Notes under the pieces: generated by a model
What the model saw: the letters and a program-made list of their open reading frames with translations, nothing else
The model's database searches: none
What the model was told of the DNA's origin: nothing
In this document: positions 11,164 through 21,500 of the stretch, in pieces
How the letters are laid out: each line of letters begins with the position of its first letter
Numbering within the stretch: position 1 is the stretch's first letter
NCBI RefSeq assembly: GCF_021556435.1
Contig: NZ_JAKGCU010000029.1
Span: 1-56,303 of the forward strand
DNA: 56,303 bases
Reading direction: 5' to 3'
Source of the DNA: Gordonia tangerina
GTDB lineage: Bacteria; Actinomycetota; Actinomycetes; Mycobacteriales; Mycobacteriaceae
Translations under genes and position numbers: made by a program

Positions 11164-14100
11164 TCATCGACCTGCAGGGATGTCAGGAGCCATCAGGGCG
11201 ATGACCTCCCGCAACGTCGCACCACCGAGTATCGCCTCGATCGGGAGATCCTGGCCGAGCGTGGCCTGCACTCGCTTGCGTAGGTCGAGGGCCTGCAGTG
11301 AATCCAGACCGAGTGCTACCAGCGGCAGATCGGGGTCGAGATCCATTTCGCCCGCCGGCAAGCCCATCGCGCCGGCGAGTTCGGCGCGGAGCAGTTCGGC
11401 CTGGCCAGATTTGGTCGTCCCAGGACCCGCTTCGACACTGTCGGCGCCAGGTGCAGGAGTGTCGACTGTCTCCATCGGAGTGACCGGGGGCGGTGCCGCG
11501 GGTGCCGGATCGCCGACAGACGGCGTGGGGCTGTCACCGACCTCGGTCAGGATCTGCGCGGCTCCCAGCACACTCAGCAATGCACGCAACTCGCCGAAGT
11601 CGGCGGCGAGGACGACGCTGTCACCGGACAGATCCGCGAATCCCGCCGCGATGGCCGCAGCGGGAGCCATCGGGATCACCCCGGCGCCCGCCACCCGGGC
11701 CACACCGTCGGCGTCGAGCGGCCCTTGAGCCTGCCACAGTCCCCACTGCACCGACACCGCGTTGATCCCGTCGGCGCGCAGCTCGGCGGCCGTGACGTCG
11801 AGCATCCGGTTTGCCATCGCGTACAGGGCCTGGTCACGGCCGCCCAGCGTCGCGGCCAGCGACGAACACAGCACCACGCGCACATCGTCGACCTGTGGGA
11901 CGGCGCGGATGACGTTGCCGATGCCGACGACCTTGGCGCGGGTGGCGGTCGCGATGTCCGTGGTGGAGATGGTTTCCATCGGCCCCGCCACATAGTTCAG
12001 GGCCGCGTGCAGGACCACGCTGACGGGTTCGGGCAGGCGGGCCGCGAGGTCGTCGATCGCGGCCTCGTCGCCGATGTCGCAGGCGACCACGTCGATGACC
12101 GTCTGGTATCGACGGCGGATGGCGTCGATACGGCCGAGTGCCTCCGCCGTGCCGCCCGAGCGGCTGACCAGCGTGATGCGGCCGGCGCCCCCCGACGCGA
12201 AGTGCGCACAGAATTCCAGTCCGAGCTTGCCGGTGCCGCCGGTGATGAGGACGTGTGGCGTGTCTGCCCGCAGCGGCGCGGCGGTCGTCGCATCGGGTGC
12301 GGCGGGGATCAGTCGTTTCACGAATGGCGAGCCCCCGCGCAGCGCGATCTCCGGTTCGTCGGCGATGTGCAGCGCGGACAGCACAGCGGATGCCCGCTCG
12401 CCGGCGGACGCAGTGTCTTCGGCGGCGCCGAGGTCGAGGTGTCGGAACCGGGTACCCGGGTGTTCGGCGGCCGCGCACCGCAGCGCGGAGCTCACCGAGG
12501 CCTGGACCAGATCCGGTGCCGTTCCGTCTCCGGCCGCGTCGCTGTCCACCGATTCACCATCGATCGTCAGCCACCAGAACTGTTCGACGAGCGGCCCCGG
12601 GCCGGGCCGCCAGCGTCCGTCGGCGAGAACAGCTGCGAGGTGATCGCCGGCCGTGTCGGGTTTGGTGCCCGGCAGGCCGGTCAACAGCAGCACGGTGTCG
12701 AACTCCGACTCCGGTTGCTGCCCTTGACCGTCGGTCGTCGTCGGGTCGACCACGTCGGCGACTGCGCCGTGATCCGGAGCCGCCGCACAGATCTGCGCGG
12801 CCAGGTCCGCGCATTGACCGGTGGGATCGAGCACCGCGATCTTTCTCGGCGCCTGGGTCTTGCGGCGCTTCAACGGAAGCCAACCGGCCTGCAGACGATG
12901 CGCGGCCCGGCCGACCTGCCGGGCGGCCCAGTCCGGCGAATTGACGTCGTCGCCGAGCCCGGATTCGCGGTCGGCCCACAGATGGACCCGGCGCATCACG
13001 GTGTTCGGGAACCCTTCCAGCGGTGGCCGCGGAGTCGCCTGCGCGTCGGCGTCCCCCAGCGCGTCCCACCGGAATCCGGTGTCGGCGACGGCCACCGCGG
13101 CGACGTTGCGCGTGAATTCGGCCAGGCCATCGGCATCACGCCGCGACGTACCGAGGATCTGTCGACTCGATCCGGCATCGTCGACCCCGGCCAGCGTCTC
13201 GCCGATCGCGAGCAACAGAGTGGGGTGTTCGGACATCTCGACGAACAGGTCGGCGCCATGGGTCCGCGCGGCATCGCTGATCGCCTTGTCGAAGCGCACC
13301 CTGTTGCGCAGGTTCCAGAACCAGTAGTCGCCCAGCGACATCGACTCGTCGAGGGCACCGCCAAGTGTCGCGCCGACGCACGGCACACCGCCGGCCAGCA
13401 TCGACTCGTTCTCCAGGTACGTGCCCAGCGCGTCGAGGAAGGCGGGTTGATACTCGCTGACGATGCTGGTGTGCGCCGGATACTCGACGCGAATCTCCTT
13501 GGCGAATTTGCCTTGGGCGGTGAGCGATTCCACCATCTCGAGCACTGTGTCCCGTTGGCCGGAGATGCACAGGATGTGGGCGGAGTTGACCACCGACAGC
13601 TGCGCCCACCCAGAGTGGCGAGCCAGCATGTCCTCGCATTCGTCGACGTCGATGCCGACGACGGCCATCGTGTGCCCGCGCGGCGACAGCTCGTGGACCA
13701 GCCGGGCGCGGATAGTCACGATCGTCAACGCATCCGGCAACGTCATCGCACCGCTGCGGTAGGCGGCGGCAATCTCACCCTGCGAGTGCCCGACGGTGAC
13801 CGCGGGCGCCACTCCGGCGGCGTCCCACATCGCGGTGAGCCCCACCATCTGCATGAACAGGGCCGGCTGGATCACCCGGACATCGGATGCCGCCGGGTCG
13901 TCCTCGGCGAGCTCGCCGAGCACGTAGTCGCGCGGCGACGTGCCGAACAGTCGCATCGACTGTGTGTGACATTCCTCCACCGCGCGCCGATACGGTTCGG
14001 AGAGTGCGTGATACCCCCGTCCCATGCCGGGTCGCTGGCTGCCCTGGCCGGGGAAGGTGTAGGCGATCTGCCGGGATGTGGCGGCGCCGGCACCGACGAT

Positions 14101-14403
14101 GACGTCGGGATGCGGCCGTCCCTCGGCGAGTGCGTCGAGCGCGCCGGCGAGCTGATGAGGCTCGGTGGCGAGGATAAGTGCGCGATGCCGGCGGGCCGGC
14201 CGGGTGCGCAGCAGCTGATCGGCGACGGCGGCCACCGGCACACCCGGATGTGTTCGGACGTAGTCGTGCAGGGCTGCGGCCTCGGCTGCGATGAGCTCTG
14301 CGGCATCGGAACTCACCAGCACCGGCACCCGCCCGTCGGGCATCCGCGGTCCCGCGAACGGGGGTGCGGCACCCGACATTGCGCGTGTGGTCGTCTCAGA
14401 CAT
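11164..14403 (-). CDS. mbtD: polyketide synthase MbtD (AT-KR-ACP)
   Basis: PKS subunit, 1079 aa, without its own ketosynthase. The acyltransferase domain carries TVGHSQGEIAAAY with the nucleophile serine; a ketoreductase-type Rossmann domain starts at VLITGGTGKLGLEF (about residue 719); an acyl carrier domain has ALGLDSLQALDLR (about 1030). It works with MbtC, the separate ketosynthase, to add the ketide extension between the two lysine-derived residues of mycobactin. It overlaps mbtC by 8 bp and belongs to the TE-mbtC-mbtD unit. The length is close to mycobacterial MbtD (about 1000 aa). Confidence 0.9.
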   Translation of the reverse strand: MSETTTRAMSGAAPPFAGPRMPDGRVPVLVSSDAAELIAAEAAALHDYVRTHPGVPVAAVADQLLRTRPARRHRALILATEPHQLAGALDALAEGRPHPDVIVGAGAATSRQIAYTFPGQGSQRPGMGRGYHALSEPYRRAVEECHTQSMRLFGTSPRDYVLGELAEDDPAASDVRVIQPALFMQMVGLTAMWDAAGVAPAVTVGHSQGEIAAAYRSGAMTLPDALTIVTIRARLVHELSPRGHTMAVVGIDVDECEDMLARHSGWAQLSVVNSAHILCISGQRDTVLEMVESLTAQGKFAKEIRVEYPAHTSIVSEYQPAFLDALGTYLENESMLAGGVPCVGATLGGALDESMSLGDYWFWNLRNRVRFDKAISDAARTHGADLFVEMSEHPTLLLAIGETLAGVDDAGSSRQILGTSRRDADGLAEFTRNVAAVAVADTGFRWDALGDADAQATPRPPLEGFPNTVMRRVHLWADRESGLGDDVNSPDWAARQVGRAAHRLQAGWLPLKRRKTQAPRKIAVLDPTGQCADLAAQICAAAPDHGAVADVVDPTTTDGQGQQPESEFDTVLLLTGLPGTKPDTAGDHLAAVLADGRWRPGPGPLVEQFWWLTIDGESVDSDAAGDGTAPDLVQASVSSALRCAAAEHPGTRFRHLDLGAAEDTASAGERASAVLSALHIADEPEIALRGGSPFVKRLIPAAPDATTAAPLRADTPHVLITGGTGKLGLEFCAHFASGGAGRITLVSRSGGTAEALGRIDAIRRRYQTVIDVVACDIGDEAAIDDLAARLPEPVSVVLHAALNYVAGPMETISTTDIATATRAKVVGIGNVIRAVPQVDDVRVVLCSSLAATLGGRDQALYAMANRMLDVTAAELRADGINAVSVQWGLWQAQGPLDADGVARVAGAGVIPMAPAAAIAAGFADLSGDSVVLAADFGELRALLSVLGAAQILTEVGDSPTPSVGDPAPAAPPPVTPMETVDTPAPGADSVEAGPGTTKSGQAELLRAELAGAMGLPAGEMDLDPDLPLVALGLDSLQALDLRKRVQATLGQDLPIEAILGGATLREVIALMAPDIPAGR

Positions 14404-15712
14404 GGGCTGCCTCGCTCTCCGCGACCGGCATCGAGATGATGGCGTGGGCGTTGGTTCCCGACACCCCGAAACTCGACACCGCGGCGTAGCGGCGGTCTCC
14501 GCGCGCCTGCCACGGCTGTGTCGTCGTCGACAAGCGCAACCCGCCGCGATCCCAGTCGATGGCGGCGGTGGGGTCGTCGGCGTACAAGCTCGGCACGGTC
14601 ATCCCGTGTCGGCCACACTGCAGCACCTTGATGAGTCCGAGGATGCCCGCGGCCGCCTGTGCGTGTCCCGCGTTGGATTTCACCGACCCGAGCAGGACCG
14701 GGCGGTCGGCTGGCCGGGCGGCACCGTAGGTGTTCTGCAATGCCTCGAGTTCCATCGGATCGCCCAGCGGCGTACCGGTGCCGTGTCCTTCGATCACGTC
14801 GACGTCGGCCGGGCACACCCCGGCGGCAGCGATGGTGCGATCGACCAGCTGCTGCTGGGCGCGTGCACTGGGCACGACGATCGGGCCGCCGCCACCGTTG
14901 TGGTTGACCCGCGTGCCGAGCACGGTGCCGTAGATGCGATGGCCGAGCCGCCGTGCGCGGCCCTCCGGTTCCACCACTACCACGCCGGCACCCTCGCCCC
15001 ACAGGGTGCCGGTGGCGCCGGCACTGTAGGAACGGCAGTGTCCGTCGTCGGCCAGTCCGTTGTTCTTGGCGAACTCGAAGAAGGCGCCGGGAGAGCCCAT
15101 CACGCACACACCGCCGGCGAGCGCCCACTCGCATTCCCCCGACCGCACGGCGTTGGCGGCCAGATGCAGCGCGGTCAACGACGACGCGCACGCGGTGTCG
15201 ACGGTCATCGACGGGCCGACCGTACCCAGGACGTGCGAGATCCGGCCGGCCACCGCACCCAGCGCGGTACCGGCGATGCGATGACCGGAGTAGTCGTTGA
15301 CCGCGGCAGCGCGCGGCCCGTACTCGGCGATCGAGGCACCCATGTAGACGCCGACCTCATGGTCGCGCAGCGCCGCGGGATTGATTCCAGTGTTCTCCAG
15401 CGCCCGCCACGCCACTCGCATCGCGACACGCTGCTGTGGGTCCATGGCGACCGCCTCACGGGGACTCACCCCGAAGAACAGCGGGTCGAAATCGGCCGCG
15501 CCGCGCAGAAATCCGCCGGCATCGGGGACCTCACCCCAGCCCTCGAGTGCGCCGAGCGCCAGCACCTGATCGACCGGCCAGTCGCGGTCCCGCGGAAACG
15601 GTTCGATGAGTTCCACACCGTCGGCCAGTGCGGCGAAGAAGTCCTCGGGTGTCTCGATCCCACCGGGCGCCTCCACCGCCATGCCGGCGATGACGACGGG
15701 TTCGACGCTCAT
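14396..15712 (-). CDS. mbtC: beta-ketoacyl synthase MbtC
   Basis: Stand-alone ketosynthase, 438 aa. The catalytic cysteine lies in VDTACASSLTALH, with the histidines in EGHGTGTPLGDP and KSNAGHAQAAAG. It begins MSVEPVVIAGMAVEAPGG, as typical type I KS domains do. Partner of MbtD in the polyketide step of mycobactin assembly. The ATG overlaps the stop codon of the thioesterase gene by one base, and its own stop lies within mbtD, so the three genes are translated as a coupled operon. Confidence 0.92.
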   Translation of the reverse strand: MSVEPVVIAGMAVEAPGGIETPEDFFAALADGVELIEPFPRDRDWPVDQVLALGALEGWGEVPDAGGFLRGAADFDPLFFGVSPREAVAMDPQQRVAMRVAWRALENTGINPAALRDHEVGVYMGASIAEYGPRAAAVNDYSGHRIAGTALGAVAGRISHVLGTVGPSMTVDTACASSLTALHLAANAVRSGECEWALAGGVCVMGSPGAFFEFAKNNGLADDGHCRSYSAGATGTLWGEGAGVVVVEPEGRARRLGHRIYGTVLGTRVNHNGGGGPIVVPSARAQQQLVDRTIAAAGVCPADVDVIEGHGTGTPLGDPMELEALQNTYGAARPADRPVLLGSVKSNAGHAQAAAGILGLIKVLQCGRHGMTVPSLYADDPTAAIDWDRGGLRLSTTTQPWQARGDRRYAAVSSFGVSGTNAHAIISMPVAESEAAHV

Positions 15713-16503
15713 CAGTCGCCCACCCGGTGGGTGGCCGCATCGCGCGTCTCGACGAGCACCTCGAGGATCTCCGTGTCGTTGGCGTCGAGGTAAAAATGTC
15801 CCCCGTCGAGGACGCTGACCGTGACGTCGTCGGCGTGCTGGGCCCAGGTGTGCAGGTCGTGCGGCCGGATCACCGGGTCGTCTGCGCCACCGAGCACCGT
15901 GATCGGCGCGGCGATGCGCGCATCGGTTGTCGCGCTGTACGCGTCGAACGCCTGGTAGTCGGCGCGTAGCACCGGCAGCGCCATCCGCATGACGGCGTCG
16001 CTGCCCATCACCGCTCCCCCGGTGCCGTCGAGCGCCGACAGATGCGCCATCAACCCGTCGTCGTCGGTCGGATGCGGCGGGAGGTCGGCGACCTTGCTGG
16101 GCGCGGTCGCCGCCGAAACCACCAGTCCCGCGATCGGTACCGCCGAACCCTCCGCGCGGCGAACGAATTCGAACGCGACGATGGCGCCGAGGCTGTGGCC
16201 GAAGACGGTCAGCGGGCGTTCGGATGCGTCCGGTCGGGCGAGATAGGCCGTGTGCGCTTCGGCGGCCAGATCGGTGAGAGCGGTGGCTGCCGGTTCACGC
16301 ATCCGGTCCTGGCGCCCGGGGTATTGCATGATCAGCACGGTGAACTCGCGACTGAACAGTTCCGACAGCGCGCGATAGGCCGATGCCCCGGCGCCGGCAT
16401 GCGGAAACACCAGCAGCGGAGGGAGGTCGGGTCGCAGCGGCTGATGGAACTGCCGCAGCGCACCGAGGGCGGGGCGGGCGGTGCCGGTCTGGTTCTGCGT
16501 CAT
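15712..16503 (-). CDS. type II thioesterase of the siderophore cluster
   Basis: Alpha/beta-hydrolase, 263 aa, of the GrsT/TesA-type thioesterase family that accompanies NRPS/PKS systems. The serine motif is VFGHSLGAIVAFEF (about residue 102), an aspartate lies in LGGADDPVI and the histidine in LDGGHFYLD. It probably removes misloaded acyl groups from carrier proteins; release of product is also possible because MbtB here ends without the TE domain found in M. tuberculosis MbtB. First gene of the TE-mbtC-mbtD operon, with AGGAAG before the ATG. The names mbtT or nbtT would be used by analogy. Confidence 0.87.
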   Translation of the reverse strand: MTQNQTGTARPALGALRQFHQPLRPDLPPLLVFPHAGAGASAYRALSELFSREFTVLIMQYPGRQDRMREPAATALTDLAAEAHTAYLARPDASERPLTVFGHSLGAIVAFEFVRRAEGSAVPIAGLVVSAATAPSKVADLPPHPTDDDGLMAHLSALDGTGGAVMGSDAVMRMALPVLRADYQAFDAYSATTDARIAAPITVLGGADDPVIRPHDLHTWAQHADDVTVSVLDGGHFYLDANDTEILEVLVETRDAATHRVGD

Positions 16504-16516
16504 GTCAACTTCCTGT

Positions 16517-16535
16517 GTGGGTTAGCCTGGCCAGC
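16517..16535. promoter_or_regulatory. candidate IdeR box between the thioesterase gene and mbtK
   Basis: On the minus strand GCTGGCCAGGCTAACCCAC keeps the central AGGCTAACC core of the IdeR consensus, but only about 12 of 19 positions match overall. It lies in the short gap between the divergent thioesterase and mbtK genes and could repress both. It is the weakest of the boxes listed. Confidence 0.5.
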
Positions 16536-16568
16536 ATGTCCACTCGAGACCGAACGGAGCCGACCCTC

Positions 16569-17210
16569 ATGGAATCCGCCGCTGCCGGGACGCCCGATGG
16601 GTACACCATCGGCCGCGAGATCACCGATGTCGGAGCGGATGTGGTCGCCGTCGGCGGCCCGGTGGTACCGGCGCTGACCGGCCGTTTCCGGTTGCGGGCG
16701 GTGGACCCGACCGGCGACGACCCGGCGATGCTGGTGTCCTGGTTCGCTCGGCCGCATCTGGTGGAAACCTGGGAGCAGGAGTGGTCGGAGGCGAAGTGGC
16801 GGGCCGACTCGACGCACCGCCTCGCCGGCGACTATTCGCGTCCGCTGATCGTCTCGCTCGACGGAACCGAGATCGGTTACGTCGAACTGTACCGGCCCGC
16901 TCGTGACGAGATCGCGCGGCTGTACCCGGTGGACCCGTACGACATGGGCATCCACATCGCGACCGCTGACCCGGCACTCACCGGCCGCGGCGTGATGTCG
17001 GGGTGGCTCGCCGAGTTGGCGCAGGCTCTCTTCGATGCCGATTCTCGTTGTCGGCGTGTGGTTCTGGAGCCCGATGCGCGCAACTCGCGAATTCGCCGCG
17101 CACTGACCCGTCACGGGTGGACCGATGCGGGTGAGTTCGATGTGCGGCCGGATCGGCGGATCGCCCTGCACATCCTGGGCCGCACCCCGGCCGACGTGCC
17201 GCAGCTGTGA
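16569..17210 (+). CDS. mbtK: lysine N6-acyltransferase MbtK-like (GNAT/IucB family)
   Basis: 213 aa, close to the 210 aa of M. tuberculosis MbtK. It resembles the IucB/MbtK-type acetyltransferases: WFARPHLVETWEQEW near the start, then IGYVELYRP, YPVDPYDMGIHIATADP, LTGRGVMSGWLAEL and VVLEPDARNSRIRRAL. In mycobactin synthesis this enzyme moves the acyl chain to the N6-hydroxyl group of lysine, so it fixes the lipid tail. I chose the ATG at 16569 because GGAG lies nine bases before it and the length fits; an ATG at 16536 directly abuts the IdeR-like site. It converges with mbtG, leaving 10 bp between the genes. Confidence 0.85.
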   Translation: MESAAAGTPDGYTIGREITDVGADVVAVGGPVVPALTGRFRLRAVDPTGDDPAMLVSWFARPHLVETWEQEWSEAKWRADSTHRLAGDYSRPLIVSLDGTEIGYVELYRPARDEIARLYPVDPYDMGIHIATADPALTGRGVMSGWLAELAQALFDADSRCRRVVLEPDARNSRIRRALTRHGWTDAGEFDVRPDRRIALHILGRTPADVPQL

Positions 17211-17220
17211 TCCGAGCATG

Positions 17221-18534
17221 TCAGCGTTCCTCACTCAGGACGGCCGCGCGTGCACCGCGGCCCTGACGCTCGGTGATCCGTAGCACCCGGTTGGACAGTT
17301 CGCCGAGCGAACTCAGGTTAGGGAAGCCCGGACCTTGTGCAAACCCGGCGAGGTTGGGTAGGAACAACTTCGGCGTCAGGCCAGTGACGGCGAGGTCGTG
17401 ACCGATGGCCGACTCGATGCGTTCGAGCGTGGGCGGCCAGCCCAGTGTCAGTTCCAACAGATCCGCGGCGTCGTCGGTGAACAGGTCCAGGAACCATAGT
17501 GGTTGCCCGCCGGTCGCGTCGACGACGAGGTCGAAGGTGAGGGTCTGCGGGGCGCGCCCTTCGTTGTGCAGTGTCACCGCGATCAGCTCACCGGCCCGGC
17601 GGGCCGCCACCACGCGACCCTGCAGATGCTGGATACGACTGTCGCCGAGCAGGTTTTCCTGCACGCTGACCGAGAAGACACCGCGGTCGGTGCGCCGGAT
17701 CACGTCGCGCCGTTCGGCCGGCGAGATGGCCGACCATCCGGTCGGATCGCTGAACATGGCGTTCTCGAAGTAACTCTCGCCACGTGTGTAGATGGTGGCG
17801 CCCGGCGAGATCACCGAGACCGACATGACCTCGTGGCGGGCCAATTCGTCGAGGGCAGAACCTGCGGTCTCGCCGCCACCGATGACCGCGGCGCGGGAGG
17901 CCACGGGCAGGTCGCGGCGCGAGACGCGGTCCCAGAACGCGGCAACCGACAGCACGTGCTCGTCGTCGAGGATCGCGGTGTCGCTCGATCCGGGTCCGGT
18001 GATCATGAGCGCATCGCCCACCACCTCACTGCTGCCGCCGTCGGGCATGGCGATCTGCAGGCTCCACTGGTCGTCGTCGGCGGAGACTGAACGCACGGTG
18101 CCGATGGTGATGTCGAGGTCGATGCGGGTGGCCACCCACTGCAGGTAGCGCGCCCACACATGGTGATGCGGGTTGGGGCGACCTCGGTCGATCCACTCGG
18201 CGTAGGTCTGGTGTTCCACCAGGAACGACATCCAACTGTAGGCCTGCATGCGGCGGCTGATCTCGGCGTTGAGGTCGCTGTGTGCAGTGCGGCCGGTGAC
18301 CGTCGACCGGTACGGGAAACCGATGTCCTTCTCGGGTCCCGTGCCGAGCCGGTGACGACCGTCGGTCCAGCCGCCGATGGACTGCCAGTTCGCGCCCACC
18401 GCATGCGATTCCACCACACGGACGTGCGGCGCCGGCAGCCCGAGTCCACGCATCACGGAGGCTTTGGCGGCCACGGCGATCGCCTTCGGGCCGGCCCCGA
18501 TCACCAGCAGGGTCTGCGGAGGTCGAGTGCTCAT
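17221..18534 (-). CDS. mbtG: L-lysine N6-monooxygenase MbtG
   Basis: Flavin- and NADPH-dependent N-hydroxylating monooxygenase, 437 aa (mycobacterial MbtG about 431). The FAD site is VIGAGPKAIAVAAKA at the N-terminus. The NADPH site is VIGGGETAGSALDEL, near mid-protein. Other conserved stretches are IGGWTDGRHRLGTGPEKDI and DLVVDATGGQPLWFL. It makes the hydroxamate oxygen of the lysine residues that chelate iron. Its ATG shares one base with the mbtB stop (TGATG), so it is the third gene of mbtI-mbtB-mbtG. Confidence 0.93.
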   Translation of the reverse strand: MSTRPPQTLLVIGAGPKAIAVAAKASVMRGLGLPAPHVRVVESHAVGANWQSIGGWTDGRHRLGTGPEKDIGFPYRSTVTGRTAHSDLNAEISRRMQAYSWMSFLVEHQTYAEWIDRGRPNPHHHVWARYLQWVATRIDLDITIGTVRSVSADDDQWSLQIAMPDGGSSEVVGDALMITGPGSSDTAILDDEHVLSVAAFWDRVSRRDLPVASRAAVIGGGETAGSALDELARHEVMSVSVISPGATIYTRGESYFENAMFSDPTGWSAISPAERRDVIRRTDRGVFSVSVQENLLGDSRIQHLQGRVVAARRAGELIAVTLHNEGRAPQTLTFDLVVDATGGQPLWFLDLFTDDAADLLELTLGWPPTLERIESAIGHDLAVTGLTPKLFLPNLAGFAQGPGFPNLSSLGELSNRVLRITERQGRGARAAVLSEER

Positions 18535-21500
18535 CAGCGCGATCCCCCAGCCAGTTCGGCATCGGTGAGTTCGGCCTCGTCCATGGCCGCCACCTCGAGG
18601 TAGATCGCCGCCACCTGGTAGAGCCGGCCGGGCTGTTCGTCGGCCGCATCCACGCGCTGCGCGAGTTCACGCACCGTACGGGCGGTGAAGATGTCGACCA
18701 CACCGATCTGCGGGGCGTCGAGCCACTCCCGGGCGCGCGCCACCACGGCGGTCGCGAGGACCGAATCGCCGCCGACGGCGAAGAAGTCGTCGGTCACCCC
18801 GATCCGGGCGGGGTCGGCGCCGAGCACCTCGACGACGATCATCAACAGCGCCCGCTCGAGGTCGTCCGCCGGTTCCACCCTTTGATGGTTGCCGGCGCCG
18901 GTGTCGTCGAACACCGCGGCGATCGCGGCGCGGTCGAGCTTGCCGTTCCCGGTCAGCGGGAGCTCGTCGAGGATCTCAATGGTGGCCGGGATCATGTAGG
19001 CAGGCAACAACTCCCGCAGCGCAGCGGCGATCGTTTCGGCGGACGGCCTCGTGGCGGCGGTGTCGTCGGTGGTGACCGCGGCGGCCAGACTGCGGGCACC
19101 GCCGGGCGCGGTGTGCACGGTCGCGACCGCGTGACGAACACCGTCGACCGATCGCAATGCACCCTCGACCTCACCGAGTTCGACCCGGAATCCACGGATC
19201 TTGACCTGATGGTCTGCCCGACCCAGGAATTCGATAGTGCCGTCCGGCCAATACCGCGCCAGATCGCCGGTGCGATACCACCGGTGGCCGTCACGTTCGA
19301 TGAACCGTTGCGCGGTGCGCTCGGGATCGTTGCGGTATCCGTGCGCCACACCGGCACCGCCGACCCAGAGTTCACCGGTGACCCAGTCCGGGCAGTCGCG
19401 GTCGGCCGAATCGACGATGCGACACATCACGTTGCGCAGCGGGGTTCCGAACGGCACCGACGTCCACTGCGCCGGCGGATCGACGACCTCGCAGACGGTC
19501 CCGTGAATGGCGATCTCGGTGGCACCGCCCAAGCCGGCGAAGCGGGCGCCGGGTGCCAACGCATGCAGGCGGCGCGGTAGGTCGACGCCCACCCAGTCCC
19601 CACCGAGCAACACCGCGCGCAGCGAATCTCCGAGCCCGGCAGATCCTTCCTCGGCGACGGTCAGCAGCATGTCCAGCGCACTGGGGACGCAGGTGAGGAT
19701 CGATGCGCGATGGGTGCGCAGCAGATCGAGCCAGCCGGCCGGGTCGCGGGCATCGTCGGCGTCCACCGCGATGACGGCACCGCCGGCGCTGTAGAGGCCG
19801 AAGATGTCGTAAACGGAGATGTCGAACTCGAGTGCCGCCACGGTCAGCGAGCGATCCTCGGGGCCCACCGCGAAGCGGTCGTTGATGTCGTCGATGGTGT
19901 TCATCGCGGCCCGGTGCGGCACCTCGACACCCTTGGGCGTGCCGGTGGAGCCGGAGGTGAACAGGATGTAGGCGATCGATTCCGGGTCGGGCAGCACGGC
20001 TTGCGTGAACGGCGCGCGATGAGTCCTGGCGTGGGCGAGGTCGATGCCGACGACCCCGTCGAGCATGTCGTCGAGCGCGCCGTCGGCGCCGAGGACCACC
20101 CGGATGCCGCCGGTGGACAGGATCGTCGCGCGGCGCGTGACCGGCTGGTCGTGACCGATCGGTACCCAGGTGGCCCCGGTCGCGAACACCCCGAGTGTGG
20201 CCACCACCTGGTCAGGCCCCTTCGGGATCTGCACGCCGACCGCGTCGCCGGGAAGCACCCCTGCATCGCGCAGGGCGCCGGCCACCGCGAGTGCCTGACC
20301 CGCCAGTTCGCCGTAGCTCAGCGTGCCGCCACGCCAGAACAGGGCGGCGCGGTCGGGTTCGGCGACGGCGCGGGTGAAGAATTCCTGGTGCAGCACTCGC
20401 CCACTGCTCGGTGCGGCGGTGTCGTTGACCCGTCGTCGCACCTCCCGCTGCGGGGCGGGCAGCGCGGGGACAGCTGTACCCAGCCAGCCGGAGTCCCCGT
20501 CGGTCAGCCGTTCGATGGCCGAGATGTAGTGCGCGAACATCGCTTCCACCACGCCCGGCGGAAACGCCGCAGCGCGGACATCCCAGTTGAGCAGCAGGCC
20601 GCCGCGCACCTCGGTCACCTGTGCATCCAACGTCACCTGCGGGCCCTGCGACACGATCCAGGAGGGGTCGCCCAGGCGCGCCAGCACATCCTCGGAGAAC
20701 AGCTCACCGAGGCCCAGCGCACTGGTGTAGACCACCGGTGCCAACACCTGTTCGCCGCGGGCACGCCCCAGGTCGCGCAGGACCTCCAACGCTCCGTAGC
20801 TGGCGTGTGACCCGTTGACGTGCATTGTTTTCTGCATCGACCGGGCGAGATCGAGCACCGACCGGGTGTGCCTCACGTCGACATCGACGAGTACCGAGGA
20901 GCTGAAATCCCCGGACACCCTCTCGATCTCGGGATGCAACGGCTCGCGGTGGAAGAGCGGGACGTTGAGCAGGAAACGATCATCGCTGGACCATGCCCCG
21001 ATGGTGGCGGCGAACACCGCGGCCAGCGCGATCGCGGGCGTCACGCCGCGCTGATGCGCGGAACCGAGCAAGGTCTCCTTGGTCGCGGCATCGATCCAAT
21101 GGTGATGGCGCACCACACGGTTGGGTCGTTCGGGGTGGCTGTCGGTGGTGCCGGCAGACTCGCTCCAGGCGGGCAAGGCCGGTCCGGACGGCAGTTCGTC
21201 GAGGCGTTCCGCCCACCAGCGGCGATCCCGGTCGCGGTTCGGGTCGGGATGCTCGGCGCGATAGGTGAGGTAGTCGCGATAGGTGACCTCGGCCGCAGGC
21301 TGCGCCTGGCCGTCGTAGAGTGCGACGAGATCGGCGAGCAGCATCCGGTAGCTCATCGCATCCGCGGCGAGCATGTCGATGTCGAAGTGCAGGCGATGAC
21401 GCGCGTCCGGCAACCGGGTCAGGGTCAGGTCGTACACCTGACCTGCGGCGACGTCGAGCATCTGGTGGCTCTTGGTGTCGCGCAGGACAGCCAGTTCGCG

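Noticed and set aside
11725..14439. 904-codon open frame on the plus strand
   Set aside because: It covers mbtD, whose AT, KR and ACP motifs are on the other strand, and shows no known domain.
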